Below, in pieces: positions 36,714-47,400 of a stretch of DNA of 64,000 nt. Made by a program: the position numbers and the translations under genes. Location of the stretch: the NCBI GenBank assembly GCA_945893045.1, contig CAMDEA010000010.1, forward strand, positions 1-64,000, in the 5' to 3' direction. The notes under the pieces are model-generated. The model saw only the letters and a list, made by a program, of their open reading frames with translations. It was not told where the DNA came from and ran no database searches. The stretch is from Planctomyces sp. SH-PL62. Lineage in GTDB: Bacteria; Planctomycetota; Planctomycetia; Planctomycetales; Planctomycetaceae. Each line of letters begins with the position of its first letter. Position 1 is the stretch's first letter.

Positions 36714-36787
36714 GCGGCAAGGCGCTAGCCGCCGGTCAGTGCGAGGGAAACACCACGATTCACCGGCGGCTAGCGCCGTGCCGCTCA
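36711..36787. repeat. Palindromic element, copy L2
   Basis: Same arms as at 5557-5636 (one mismatch: AAGG for ACGG in the left arm), with an unrelated 25-base loop. It begins with the TGA stop codon of ald. Confidence 0.9.
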
Positions 36788-36811
36788 CCAAACCAGCGAA
36801 GATGATCCAAC

Positions 36812-39271
36812 ATGCAAGCACGGCGTAGATGGCTCGGCTGGCTGGCGACAGGCGGACTCGCCGTGGGGCTGACGCTCGTGTTCTGGCTGCCAATCTGGTG
36901 CGGAGCAGGCTTTGTCGGTGGTGACATCTACTCGTATTTCTTTCCGCAAAAGGTGATCTATTCCGAGTCGCTGCATGCGGGCGAACTGCCGCTGTGGAAT
37001 GCTCACGCGGGGTTCGGGTATCCGTTGCTGGCCGAGAGCCAAACGGGAATCTTCTATCCGCCGAACCTGCTGCTGTATTCGTGGCTCGATGCGCACTCGG
37101 CGTTTCATGTCAGCTTTCTCCTGCACTACATCGCGGCCTTCGTCTTCTCAACGATGGCCGCGCGACGGTTGGGCTTGAGCCTGCTGCCGTCCTGGCTGAC
37201 AGCTCTCGTCTACGTCTATGGTTGGTTCCCGCCTCGAACGTGTGTCGAGTGGGCGATCATCGGCGGCACCTGGTTGCCGGCGGCGTTGTGGTGCGCGGAA
37301 TCATTTCTCGCATCTCGCCGGTGGCGATACGCGATCGGCTTGAGCGGTGTGCTGGGCGTGCAATTGCTCGCCGGACACTTTCAGATCGCGTGGTTCACGC
37401 TGTTATTGCTGGTGGTTTATGTGCCGGCACGAGCGTGGTGTTTTTGTGATAACGGCTTTCGGCTTTCGGCTCTCGGCGATCGGCCGGGCACCGACAGCCG
37501 CGAGCCGATCGCCGAAAGCCGATCGCCGTTATCTCAACCTCGACGAGTCACGACTGTCGCTTTCGCCGCGATGCTGTGCGGACTCGGACTCGCGGCCGTG
37601 CAACTCGCGCCGACCTACGAACTCAAACAACGCAGTCAGCGCGCGACGGTTGGCAAGGAACATGAACTCGAATTCGGAGCGATCCCGCCAACGTACCTTT
37701 TCACTCAAATCTTCTCGCCATCTCATTGGTATTCACCGCTGACAAATCGCGAAGACTATTTCCGTCAAGATCCGCCACTGGGGCATGCTCGAACGAATTC
37801 GACCGAGGCGCACCTGTTTTTCGGCCTTGTTACCTACACCCTGTTCGCGGTGTGGGGATGTTGGTTTTCCATTCGGTTCTTTCGGGCTTGTACGAGCCAC
37901 GAAACCATCCGAGAGAGTCTTCGGCAAGTCGGCAGCCAAGCCATGTTCTGGCTGTTGTTGGAGGGATTGAGCTTCTGGTACACGATGGGCGGGTTGCTCC
38001 CAATCACCCGATACTTGCCCGGTTTCAGCTACTTTCAGGGACCGGGCCGCTATGGGCTGCTGACTTCCTGGTCGATGGCGATGTTGGTCGGGTTGATCGT
38101 CAGCGGTCGTGCGTTTTCCGTTCGCATCCCTTCGGCACCGAAAACGATTGAACGAGTTGATCCGCCGCGCTGGCTGGCGATGGCGATGTTCGTCGGCACG
38201 ATGTGGGCATTGGTCTCGACTTGGTTTCTTACTGACGACGCTGATCTCGTCGCATCGGAGGCTGGAATTCCTCATCCACTCGTTTTCATTGGTTCCATTG
38301 TATTGACGGCGAACGCGGTGTTCGGATTGTTGATCGTGGGGTTGATCACGGCTGGTGCCAGCGCTTGGGCGATCTGGCGCAGCGAGACCGCCAAGACTGC
38401 CTGGCGTGTTTTGTTCACATTGGCGTTCGTGGTGACGACGCTGGAGTTTTGGTTGATCAGCCGGCTGGTGACATTCACGCAGATGGTGGAAACCCCACCG
38501 TTGAAATCTCTGGAGCAAAGTCCGGTGCGACAACAGTTGCTGGAGGCGGCAAAGACTCGGCCGACGCTGCGGCTGTTCGCGCCGGGAGCCAACTTGCCGA
38601 GCACATTGGGCGTGTCGAGCGTTCCGATCTATCTCACGTTCGGCCCGGCTGAGTACGTGGACGATTCGTTGCGGCTGCCGGACGACTGGATGCGTCGCGG
38701 TGGCGTCACGCATTTATTGAGCTTCGATCCCCAGCCGCTTGCGGAGTCGATGCAACTCGTGTGGCAGGGAGACGACCCGTTCCTCAATCGAGCCTGGGGC
38801 CGATCGGGGCAACCGTTGTATTTGTACGAGTTCAAACAATCGCTCGGCCGAGCGCAGCTTCGTGCGTTGGACGGCCAGAGTTTGGAAATGACTGCGGGAA
38901 AGTTGACCGGGTTCCATTCGCAAGCCAACGCCGTCGAATGCTTGGTGGATCTGAACGAGGCGAGTGTTTTGGTTCTCGCGGACCTCGACTATCCGGGCTG
39001 GTCGGTAACCGTCGATGGCCACGCGGCCGAGTCGCTGCGGATCGACAATCTCTTCCGAGGCGTACGTCTCGAACCCGGCTCGCATCGCGTGGCTTGGAGC
39101 TATCAGCCACGCTCGGTGTTCGTCGGAGCGATGATCAGCACAGTCACGCTCTTGATGTTGGCCACAGCGGCTCATGTCCGCTTCTGGCATCCACAGCGAT
39201 TGGCTTGGCTGGACGATGCGGATTCGTATTCCCAGGAGCGTTGTGGAATCGGTGAGGGGCGCAACATTTGA
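36812..39271 (+). CDS. YfhO-like polytopic membrane protein
   Basis: An 819-residue inner-membrane protein with many hydrophobic helices (for example LATGGLAVGLTLVFWLPIW) and a C-terminal extracytoplasmic beta domain (VLADLDYPGWSVTVDG, then FRGVRLEPGSHRVAWSYQPR and a final helix). This layout, with GGDIYSYFFPQ and LPLWNAHAGFGYPLLAE near the N terminus, is that of YfhO-type GT-C-fold proteins, which transfer sugars from lipid carriers to extracytoplasmic acceptors. The catalytic acidic residue is probably the Asp in GGDIYSYF. The acceptor is unknown. A palindromic element at 37448-37533 adds an in-frame hydrophilic patch between helices. The following toxin-antitoxin pair is unrelated. Confidence 0.75.
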   Translation: MQARRRWLGWLATGGLAVGLTLVFWLPIWCGAGFVGGDIYSYFFPQKVIYSESLHAGELPLWNAHAGFGYPLLAESQTGIFYPPNLLLYSWLDAHSAFHVSFLLHYIAAFVFSTMAARRLGLSLLPSWLTALVYVYGWFPPRTCVEWAIIGGTWLPAALWCAESFLASRRWRYAIGLSGVLGVQLLAGHFQIAWFTLLLLVVYVPARAWCFCDNGFRLSALGDRPGTDSREPIAESRSPLSQPRRVTTVAFAAMLCGLGLAAVQLAPTYELKQRSQRATVGKEHELEFGAIPPTYLFTQIFSPSHWYSPLTNREDYFRQDPPLGHARTNSTEAHLFFGLVTYTLFAVWGCWFSIRFFRACTSHETIRESLRQVGSQAMFWLLLEGLSFWYTMGGLLPITRYLPGFSYFQGPGRYGLLTSWSMAMLVGLIVSGRAFSVRIPSAPKTIERVDPPRWLAMAMFVGTMWALVSTWFLTDDADLVASEAGIPHPLVFIGSIVLTANAVFGLLIVGLITAGASAWAIWRSETAKTAWRVLFTLAFVVTTLEFWLISRLVTFTQMVETPPLKSLEQSPVRQQLLEAAKTRPTLRLFAPGANLPSTLGVSSVPIYLTFGPAEYVDDSLRLPDDWMRRGGVTHLLSFDPQPLAESMQLVWQGDDPFLNRAWGRSGQPLYLYEFKQSLGRAQLRALDGQSLEMTAGKLTGFHSQANAVECLVDLNEASVLVLADLDYPGWSVTVDGHAAESLRIDNLFRGVRLEPGSHRVAWSYQPRSVFVGAMISTVTLLMLATAAHVRFWHPQRLAWLDDADSYSQERCGIGEGRNI
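37448..37533. repeat. Palindromic element inside the YfhO-like CDS (G)
   Basis: The ends GATAACGGCTTTCGGCTTTC and its near complement (to GCCGTTATC) pair over about 23 bases with two mismatches. Translated in frame as a polar stretch (GFRLSALGDRPGTDSREPIA) between two membrane helices. Confidence 0.85.
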
Positions 39272-39334
39272 CGTGGGCTTTCAACGCGGGCTATCGTGGC
39301 AGCGTCAAGTTTGGAAGTGTTTAGGAGATTGCTC

Positions 39335-39523
39335 ATGCTCACCGTGAAGTCCGCCGTGCAAGAGTTGGCCGAGGGATTGCCCGAGGATGCCACTTGGAGT
39401 GAAGTGCTTTATCGCATCGTTGTCCGCCAGAAGATCGAAGAAGGTCTCGACGACATTCGCGCTGGCCGGGTCGTCCCTCACGACGAAGTCTTTCGTGAAC
39501 TGGAAGAGGATGACGAAGAATGA
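39335..39523 (+). CDS. Antitoxin-like protein of an intact TA pair
   Basis: A 62-residue acidic protein. TWSEVLYRIVVRQKIEEGLDD and the acidic tail (DEVFRELEEDDEE) match the antitoxin at 20890-21102. TAGGAGA lies upstream of ATG 39335. It overlaps the toxin start by four bases (ATGA). The role inferred is binding and neutralising the toxin; the family of the antitoxin was not identified. Confidence 0.7.
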   Translation: MLTVKSAVQELAEGLPEDATWSEVLYRIVVRQKIEEGLDDIRAGRVVPHDEVFRELEEDDEE

Positions 39524-39831
39524 CTCGACTCGTTTGGGCTGTTACCGCGCAGCGCGACCTCAAGACGATTCGGGACTACATCGCCAAGGATTCCAAGGTC
39601 AACGCTCGACGGTTTGTGAAGCGAATCAAGAAGTCGGCCACGGCTTTGATTCGCTGGCCCGAATCGGGAAGTTTGCTCCCCGAAGAAGGAGTTCCGTCTC
39701 TCCGAGAAATCTTCGTGGGCAACTATCGGGTGATTTACGAATTCGATGGCCATGAAACCGTCAGCATCGTGCGAGTCATCCATGGCGCACGGCTCTTGCC
39801 AGAGACGATGCCGTATCTCGACAAGAATTAG
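39520..39831 (+). CDS. RelE/ParE-superfamily toxin
   Basis: A 103-residue protein with the compact RelE/ParE fold signature: RLVWAVTAQRDLKTIRDYI, then RRFVKRIKKSATAL, PSLREIFVGNYRVIYEF and VSIVRVIHGARLLPE. ParE-like proteins poison gyrase and RelE-like ones cut mRNA at the ribosome; the sequence does not decide. It forms a typical antitoxin-toxin operon with the gene at 39335-39523. It is the intact paralogue of the frameshifted toxin at 21099-21402. Confidence 0.85.
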   Translation: MTRLVWAVTAQRDLKTIRDYIAKDSKVNARRFVKRIKKSATALIRWPESGSLLPEEGVPSLREIFVGNYRVIYEFDGHETVSIVRVIHGARLLPETMPYLDKN

Positions 39832-39849
39832 ATTTGTTGAATCCGTCAC

Positions 39850-41256
39850 TCACCCCGGCAGAATCCGTCTCATGCCCTCGGTCAGCACATCGTCGATTTC
39901 CGGTTCGCAAAACGCGACGCTGACTTCGTAGCCGCCGTTGGGGTATTCCTCTTTGACCGGGATGTACCACGGGGCGCCGTCGCCGTAGGCCGAGGTGCAG
40001 ACGAAGCTGTCTTTCGCGGTGCTCTGGGCGCGGAGTTGGTATTCGATGAACGACTCGGCGGGGAGATGCAGCAGCTTCACGCCGCCCAAGTGCAGCGAGC
40101 TGAGTACGATCGGAGTGCGCTTCTCGACGCGACGCAGCCATGACAGCATGAATGACGGACGGTTGCGGTTCACGACGGCGTTGGTCTTCGTCGAGATTTG
40201 TTGAGCGATCATCTCGGCGTGCAACGATGAGCGGGGCGGCGGCAGAATTTCGGCGGTCTTCCAAGCAAGTTTGTCAGACTTCAATTCGGCTCGTTCGAGC
40301 TTCGCTTCCGACGCGACGATGCCGTCGTACACGCGCTTCGTCAGGATCGGCCGCACGGGTTTCGAGCCGTCGTTGTATTTGCCGGCCGAGATGTTTCCCG
40401 CGCAGCCGGTGAAGTAGACGTGCAGGCAATCGGGTTCGTCCTGCTGCCGCTGCTTGCGAGCCAGCCCGGCGAAGTCGCTGGTGGCTCGGCCGTCGGCGTA
40501 GTAGCTCATTGGGTGCGTCGCGTAGTAATGCAGTGACGCGAGCTTCTTGTCGCCGTCGAAGAACGCGACCGTCTTCAAGAACGGGTCGATCAGTCCGTCC
40601 GGCAACGCGATCAGTTTGGGATCGGTGCAGGAGCTGCCGCGCATCGCGAGCACCTTGCCGGTCTCGTCGCGATGGACTCGGCGGTTCGAGGCGACCCCTT
40701 CGATCTTGCCCTGTCCCCAGCCGATGTGCGTCACCGGGCGCGCTTGCTTAATTGCCGTCTCGATGGCCGCTCGGCCCGCATCGAGACAGCGTTTGAAGAA
40801 GTCGAGGTCGATGATGTGCGGCAAGTCGCCCTCGGCCCCGACGATGCGTTCGGCTTCGAGACACGCGAACGGCGCGTTGTGTTGATGCACGCAATGCACG
40901 GCGACTCGATCGGCCGTCGTCCCCGCTGCTTGAGCCAACGCCGTCCGCCATTCGACGTGAGCCTCATTCAGCAGTCCTGTCCAATCGACGGCGCACAACA
41001 CAATCGGCTTGCCGGCTCCGAGCAACACGACTCCGATCGCTTCCAGCGCATCATCCACGACCTCGATCGGTTTGATCCAACCGCCGCAGCACGAATGGCC
41101 GAGCGGCGGCGTGACGTCGAACTTGAACGGAGCGATGTGCAAGCCGCCGGCGTTGGTCTCAGCGGCGTTGAGTGCTTGGCTGACCGACAGTGACCAACCG
41201 GCGGCGGTGGTGAGGACAGTCTCTTTGAGGAAGTCGCGGCGCGAAAAGTTCGTCAT
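39850..41256 (-). CDS. Exported neutral/alkaline ceramidase-like protein
   Basis: A 468-residue protein with a Tat-type signal (FSRRDFLKETVLTTAAGWSL). The mature part resembles the neutral/alkaline non-lysosomal ceramidase N-terminal domain: FKFDVTPPLGHSCCGGW, VVLLGAGKPIVLCAVDW, VAVHCVHQHNAPF (His zinc-ligand region) and ASLHYYATHPMSYYADGRAT with the second His, then FTGCAGNISAGKYND. The family hydrolyses amide bonds of N-acyl lipids, but planctomycete members are uncharacterised and often annotated only by domain. ATG 41256 is right because the twin-Arg motif follows directly. Upstream is element copy F2. It is not clearly in an operon. Confidence 0.75.
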   Translation of the reverse strand: MTNFSRRDFLKETVLTTAAGWSLSVSQALNAAETNAGGLHIAPFKFDVTPPLGHSCCGGWIKPIEVVDDALEAIGVVLLGAGKPIVLCAVDWTGLLNEAHVEWRTALAQAAGTTADRVAVHCVHQHNAPFACLEAERIVGAEGDLPHIIDLDFFKRCLDAGRAAIETAIKQARPVTHIGWGQGKIEGVASNRRVHRDETGKVLAMRGSSCTDPKLIALPDGLIDPFLKTVAFFDGDKKLASLHYYATHPMSYYADGRATSDFAGLARKQRQQDEPDCLHVYFTGCAGNISAGKYNDGSKPVRPILTKRVYDGIVASEAKLERAELKSDKLAWKTAEILPPPRSSLHAEMIAQQISTKTNAVVNRNRPSFMLSWLRRVEKRTPIVLSSLHLGGVKLLHLPAESFIEYQLRAQSTAKDSFVCTSAYGDGAPWYIPVKEEYPNGGYEVSVAFCEPEIDDVLTEGMRRILPG

Positions 41257-41283
41257 GGCGGATCGGTCCTGTGAAAGAGTTTC

Positions 41284-41333
41284 GTAGCCCGGACGCCTAC
41301 GTCCGGGCGATCGGACGTAGGCGTCCGATCTAC
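41284..41333. repeat. Palindromic element, intergenic copy F2
   Basis: A 50-base element identical to the one at 30250-30299 inside the DUF1553 gene. Here it lies between genes, about 28 bases upstream of the ceramidase-like start. Confidence 0.92.
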
Positions 41334-41438
41334 TCAGTCTCGTTGTAATCCAGTTCCCAGCCGTACCGCGACCGTCAGCGATTTGTTTATGCTGCCGACA
41401 ACGCGGAACCACATCCTCTCTGCTCGCGAGGTCACATC

Positions 41439-42170
41439 ATGGGTCGTCGCTCATTCTGGAGTGCCATCGTCAGCGCGGTGGTACTGGGTTCGTTCCTGCT
41501 CGCCTTCGAAACCGCTTTCGGCGAGGAACCGAAGTCAGCGGCGTTGATTCAGACGCTGCCGACCGATGGCGTCTGGGCCGAATTCAACGTCATTGTGAAA
41601 ATCGAGGGACGCGAGATCGTTCCGAAATGGGCGGTGCGATCGGTGGGGCAAGCGTTTCAGAGCGGGAAGCAATGCCGCTTCATTGAAATGGAGCAGTCCA
41701 GCGATCAAGACGACTTCCCCAAAACGACCTGGCGGCTGCTGGTGCCGGAAGACGAATTTGGCGAGGGGAAAGATCCACTCAGCAAAGCCGTCCGCCGCTG
41801 GGTCAAACAACGAGACAACGATCCCGAGTCGTTGGACTCGGTGGAACTCAAAGACCCGATCTTCGCGATGCTGCTCGCCGGGCCGAAGCAAAACCTCAAA
41901 ACCGAAACCGCCAAGGAAAAGGTCTCGTGGCAACAAGGCGATCTGGAATGCTCGGTCATCAGCGGTGGCAACGAGATTGATTTCGTGGGCAACAAGCTCA
42001 GCATGGCGCACCGGGTTTTCCGACACAAAGACGTTCCGTTCGGTCTGGCGGGAATGCACCAAGAGTTGAAGCTCGACATTGGCGGCCGAAAGGAAGCCGT
42101 CAGCATCAAGATGTCGCTTCGCGATCACGGCAAAGACGCGAAGCCGAAGCTGCCGGATTTGGTGCCATGA
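41439..42170 (+). CDS. Secreted protein, unknown function
   Basis: A 243-residue exported protein with a clear signal peptide (SFWSAIVSAVVLGSFLLAF, cleavage near AFG-EE). The mature part has no motif I recognise: a WAEFNVIVKIEGREIVPKW strand region, FPKTTWRLLVPEDEFGEGK and a late VFRHKDVPFGLAGMHQEL. Cys are few. Planctomycete genomes carry many such secreted single-domain proteins. It stands alone on the plus strand, followed after 87 bases by a small two-gene cassette. Confidence 0.6.
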   Translation: MGRRSFWSAIVSAVVLGSFLLAFETAFGEEPKSAALIQTLPTDGVWAEFNVIVKIEGREIVPKWAVRSVGQAFQSGKQCRFIEMEQSSDQDDFPKTTWRLLVPEDEFGEGKDPLSKAVRRWVKQRDNDPESLDSVELKDPIFAMLLAGPKQNLKTETAKEKVSWQQGDLECSVISGGNEIDFVGNKLSMAHRVFRHKDVPFGLAGMHQELKLDIGGRKEAVSIKMSLRDHGKDAKPKLPDLVP

Positions 42171-42257
42171 AGTCGGTGCCGCTTGCGAATCGTGCGAGAT
42201 CAGACATAAGCTGACCTGCAATCAATGACTGGTTTCCAATGGATTGTTAGGACTTCC

Positions 42258-42509
42258 ATGCCAACCACCGAACTCCAACGACTTGCCGATGCAGGACAGC
42301 GGATTTACGAGGCTCGGTTGCGGGCGCAACTGGAACAGACTCATCCGCAGGCGTTTGTCGCGATTGAACCGGAGTCGGGCGATTACTTCCTGGGCAAGAC
42401 GCTCACCGATGCGATGTCCGCTGCTCGAAAGGCGCATCCGCAGCACAAAGCCTATGCGGTTCGCGTCGGACACCAGTGTGCCATTGAAATCGGGGGCTTG
42501 AGCCGATGA
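42258..42509 (+). CDS. Small partner of a retropepsin-like protease
   Basis: An 83-residue cytoplasmic protein. Its middle, FVAIEPESGDYFLGKTLTDAM, and end, AYAVRVGHQCAIEIGG, look like a small alpha/beta protein with a conserved-looking GDYFLG turn. It overlaps the aspartic protease gene by four bases (ATGA), so the two are translated together. ATG 42258 is used; the frame is open 11 codons further upstream. The role is unknown; the tight pairing suggests a substrate, regulator or complex partner of the protease. Confidence 0.65.
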   Translation: MPTTELQRLADAGQRIYEARLRAQLEQTHPQAFVAIEPESGDYFLGKTLTDAMSAARKAHPQHKAYAVRVGHQCAIEIGGLSR

Positions 42510-42871
42510 ATGGGAATGTGGACGAAAACGGTCGAGCGCTCATTCCCGTTCCGATCGCTGCGGCAAACGATCCTGTGCTGCAATCGTTTCTGGTTTGGAT
42601 CGACACCGGTTGCACGGGCGAGTCGGTTTTGCCGCGTGCATTGATCGAGAGCCTGCGGTTGCCCAGTCACGGTGCCGTGCAGGTCATGCTCGCTGACGGA
42701 ACCAAACATCTTTCGGAAACATTCGTCGGCGACATCGAATGGTTTGGCGAGCGGCGGACAGTTGAGATCGTTGCCAACAACAGCTTCCCGTTGCTGGGAG
42801 TCGGATTGCTTCTCGGACGAACGCTCACCGTCAATTATTCGTCACTGACTGTGTCGGTGACGTCCCCCTAA
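42506..42871 (+). CDS. Clan AA aspartic protease (retropepsin-like)
   Basis: A 121-residue single-domain aspartic protease. The catalytic triplet is D33-T34-G35 in VWIDTGCTGESVLP; a hydrophobic-Gly block near the C terminus (LLGVGLLLGRTLTVNY) completes the half-barrel. Retropepsin-like proteins of this size work as homodimers. No signal peptide, so it is probably cytoplasmic. It overlaps the small partner gene by four bases. Bacterial members of this kind are frequent in cyanobacteria and planctomycetes, but their targets are unknown. Confidence 0.8.
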   Translation: MNGNVDENGRALIPVPIAAANDPVLQSFLVWIDTGCTGESVLPRALIESLRLPSHGAVQVMLADGTKHLSETFVGDIEWFGERRTVEIVANNSFPLLGVGLLLGRTLTVNYSSLTVSVTSP

Positions 42872-42895
42872 GACATTCTTTCTTGTGAGGTCACA

Positions 42896-44236
<1,341 letters not shown>

Positions 44237-44476
44237 GGCTGCCGTCATTGTGCGGTGTTACTCACTGAACGATTTTGTTCTTGTCCCGTCAGGGACACCC
44301 GAAAATAGCCCAGCACTCCAGTGCTGGGATGACGGTTCAGCGTGCCTCTTGAGTCCCGTCAGGGACGACAGAGCAGGATCGTTTTCTGTCGTCCCTATCG
44401 GGACTTTGTGAGGATTTTCGCCACGAACCCCCAGCACTGACGTGCTGGGCTATTCTCGATACGTCCCTAGCGGGAC
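44237..44476. repeat. Cluster of palindromic fragments
   Basis: A 240-base gap between convergent genes is built from repeated pieces: GAGTCCCGTCAGGGACG, TAGCCCAGCACTCCAGTGC and its complement, TCGTCCCTATCGGGACT and TACGTCCCTAGCGGGACTC. They form several alternative hairpins. The stop codon of the kinase gene (44477-44479) is formed by T plus GA of the last GAGTCCC piece. No gene was seen. Confidence 0.75.
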
Positions 44477-47400
44477 TCAAAAGCCGCCCAGTTTGAGTGA
44501 GTTAGACATCTGAAGCGCCGGTCCATCGGGATGCTTCTCTTGAAACTTTTTCCAGCGGCCGATCCATTCGGCGGACGTCAGTCTGGTTGCAGCGCCTCCT
44601 TCGTGGACGCGCTGCGACGAAAGAATCTCGCCGAGCAACCGCACGTCTTCGCGGCTGAGTTGCGTATCTGGATCGGGAATCCATTGGGTCCAGTCGAAGC
44701 TGCGCATGGGTTTGATGCCGCCTGACGCAATCACTCGTGGCGAAGTGCTGGAATGGGACAGTTGGTAAACCATGCCCGGCATCTGCCGCGCGGGAGCGAT
44801 CATTTTTCCGAGGCTCGCATCCCATGCCGTGATTTGTCCGTCGCGAGTGGACGCCAGGAACAGCTCTTCGCCGGGCAGGAAGGTGACGCTGAAGACTTGG
44901 TCACCGTGCTCGCGAGTCGCCAGGATCGCGGTCCTCGTGGCGAGATCCCAAATCCGCGCCTGCTTGTCGGACGAAGCGGTCAGTAACCGACGGCCATCTT
45001 GGCTGAACTGAGCGTTGAAGACCCAGCCGGAATGCGCCAGCGGCGACCCGGCGCTCGAACCGGTCGCCGTGTCCCACAAACGCAGCGAGTGGTCCGACGA
45101 GCAAGTCGCGACGAGTTTGCCATCGGGTGAGAACAGGGCATCGTGGACGAATCCGGATTCGTGTTGAATCACGGCCACTCGTTCTCCGGTGTCGGTCCTT
45201 CGCAACTCCGCCAGCGAATTGCAGCCCCAGAGAAGGAATTGATCGCCGCGAGGAGAAAATCGAATGCGCTCGCGAATGAGAAATCCATGCACCGCCGACT
45301 GGCCGCTAAACGCCTGATGCTCCGCGCGCGGCTTGCCAGTGACCGGGTCCAGTAACAGCAGGTGGCCTTGGTGGCAGAGGACCACCACCGTCTGCCCGTC
45401 GGGACTGGTTCGCACCGCGATGGGCTGCGAGGGAGACTGCACGTCCTCGAATGTTGGCTCTCCCGTTTCTGAATTCACGAAGCGGATGAATCCAGGGCCG
45501 TCCAACTTTTGATCGGGTAGGCCGTGCCAAACGTCTTCGCGCGAACTGCCTCCCACGACGACCACCAGCGGCGACTTGGGAATAAAGTCCGCATCACTGA
45601 TCAATCCCGGCCCTGAGAGTTTGGGGCCGAGGAGCTTCCCCGATTTGAGATCGAGGATTTCCAATTCAGTACGATCGCGCCAGTTATCAAAGCCGCTGGG
45701 CATCCAACGGTCTCCTTGAGCGTTGATTCGCACAAACGGATTGTGGTGTGCCGACACAGCCACGAGCGTTTCTTCCTGCCGATGATCCCTCGGTTTCCAC
45801 ACGCGAATCAAATCGCCGGTCCACTGCACCGTGGCGAACGAGGTACCGTCCGGCGACCACGCGCAGCGATGCACGGCTTCGCAGTGCGGAATCTCTGGAC
45901 CAACCGGCTTTCCGGACGAGATTTCAAAGACACGAGCGGTGTGATCGATACACGCTGTCAGCAGCCGCGAGCTTGTCGGATGAAAGCTGAGATCATCGAC
46001 GAGGTTCGAGTGCTTGAGCGGTTGCTCGGTCGGTTCGCCGGTCGCCGCATCCAGCAAGACGACCGTCGCATCCTCAGCGATCGCGATCCACTTGCCATCC
46101 GGCGAAATCGCCGACGCGAGCACTCGCCCCGGCTTGTATTTCCAATCGGTCTCTTGGCGGTCGATGTTCCAGCAACTCACCGATTGGTAGTCCTCGCTGA
46201 CGACGAGCCGATCGTTGCCGACAAACAGCGGCCGCAGGTTCGATGCGGAAGCGGATGACTGCGCGGGCAGCAGCGCCTCGGAATGGGATTGATGGGGCGC
46301 GCAAGAGAAGACGCGCACCTTCTGATCGAAGCAGCGCACCGCGAACCGGCGGCCATCGGGAGTCATCGCGGCCGACAGCACCTGGCTGCCAACCTCAAAC
46401 GGTTCCGTCCGAAACGACTTCATCGGGATATCGCGCACCTGCACCGTTTGGTCGCCGCCGACGACCAGCAATTGGCTATCGGCACCGAACAGCAACTCGT
46501 TCACCGCGTCCGGGTGCGTCCAGCGATCCCGTTCACTTGTCTGGACGATTTCGTGATGACGATGGGACGGGTTCGACTCATGGAACACATCAGTCTTATG
46601 TGTCCCATCGTTTTGGAATTCAAACACGACGACTTCTTGGCCCAGCGCCATGACCAGCAGCTTGCCGTCAGGGCTGAACGCGGCGGCGCTCACCGGCCCA
46701 TCCATCGGCAGCGCGTGACGCTGGCCATTCGACACTTGCAACAGCTCGCATTCGCCGGTTTGCGTGAGGCTCAACAACCAACGTCCGGACGCGTGATAGC
46801 TCAGCAGCTTCTTCCAGCCCGGAGCCGGTTCAAAGGCTTGCACGGGAGTCGCGACTTGCGACAGCCACGATTGCATCCGGATGCGGTTTTGCTTCTCGCG
46901 CGACGGATCATTCTCGGAGGCCGCGACGGCATTGGCGAACCACAAGATCGCCTCGCGCGGGTCGTTGTTGCGGTGAGCAGTCAGGCCCGTCTCGGTGTAG
47001 GAATCAATGACCGATCGCTCGGTCGCCCGATGGGCTTTCTGTTCCAGTTCGCGAGCAGCGTTGGCGTCTTTCGCTTGGCGAGTCGCGATGTCGGCCAAGT
47101 CCTGATATCGCACGGCCAACAATGGGCCGACGATCGCCGCAGTGATGAAGATCACCGCCAGCGTTCCGCTCATCGACGCGATCATGCGGTTCTGACGACA
47201 CCACCGCAGCAGTTGCTCCGGCGGACCAATCGGCCGAGCGAACAGCGGCAACCCCTTCAGCCAGTGATCCAAGTCGTCCGCCAAAGCGAGCAAGCTGGGA
47301 TAGCGTGCCTTCGGATTCTTCTCGAGCGCCTTGAGGCAACATGCCTCCAAGTCTCGCGGAATGTCCGGCCGCACCGAACGTGGCGGAGGGGGATTCTCAC

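Noticed and set aside
44270-44476. CRISPR-like array in the repeat cluster
   Set aside because: The repeated pieces vary in length and orientation, form hairpins among themselves, and have no regular spacer spacing or cas genes nearby.
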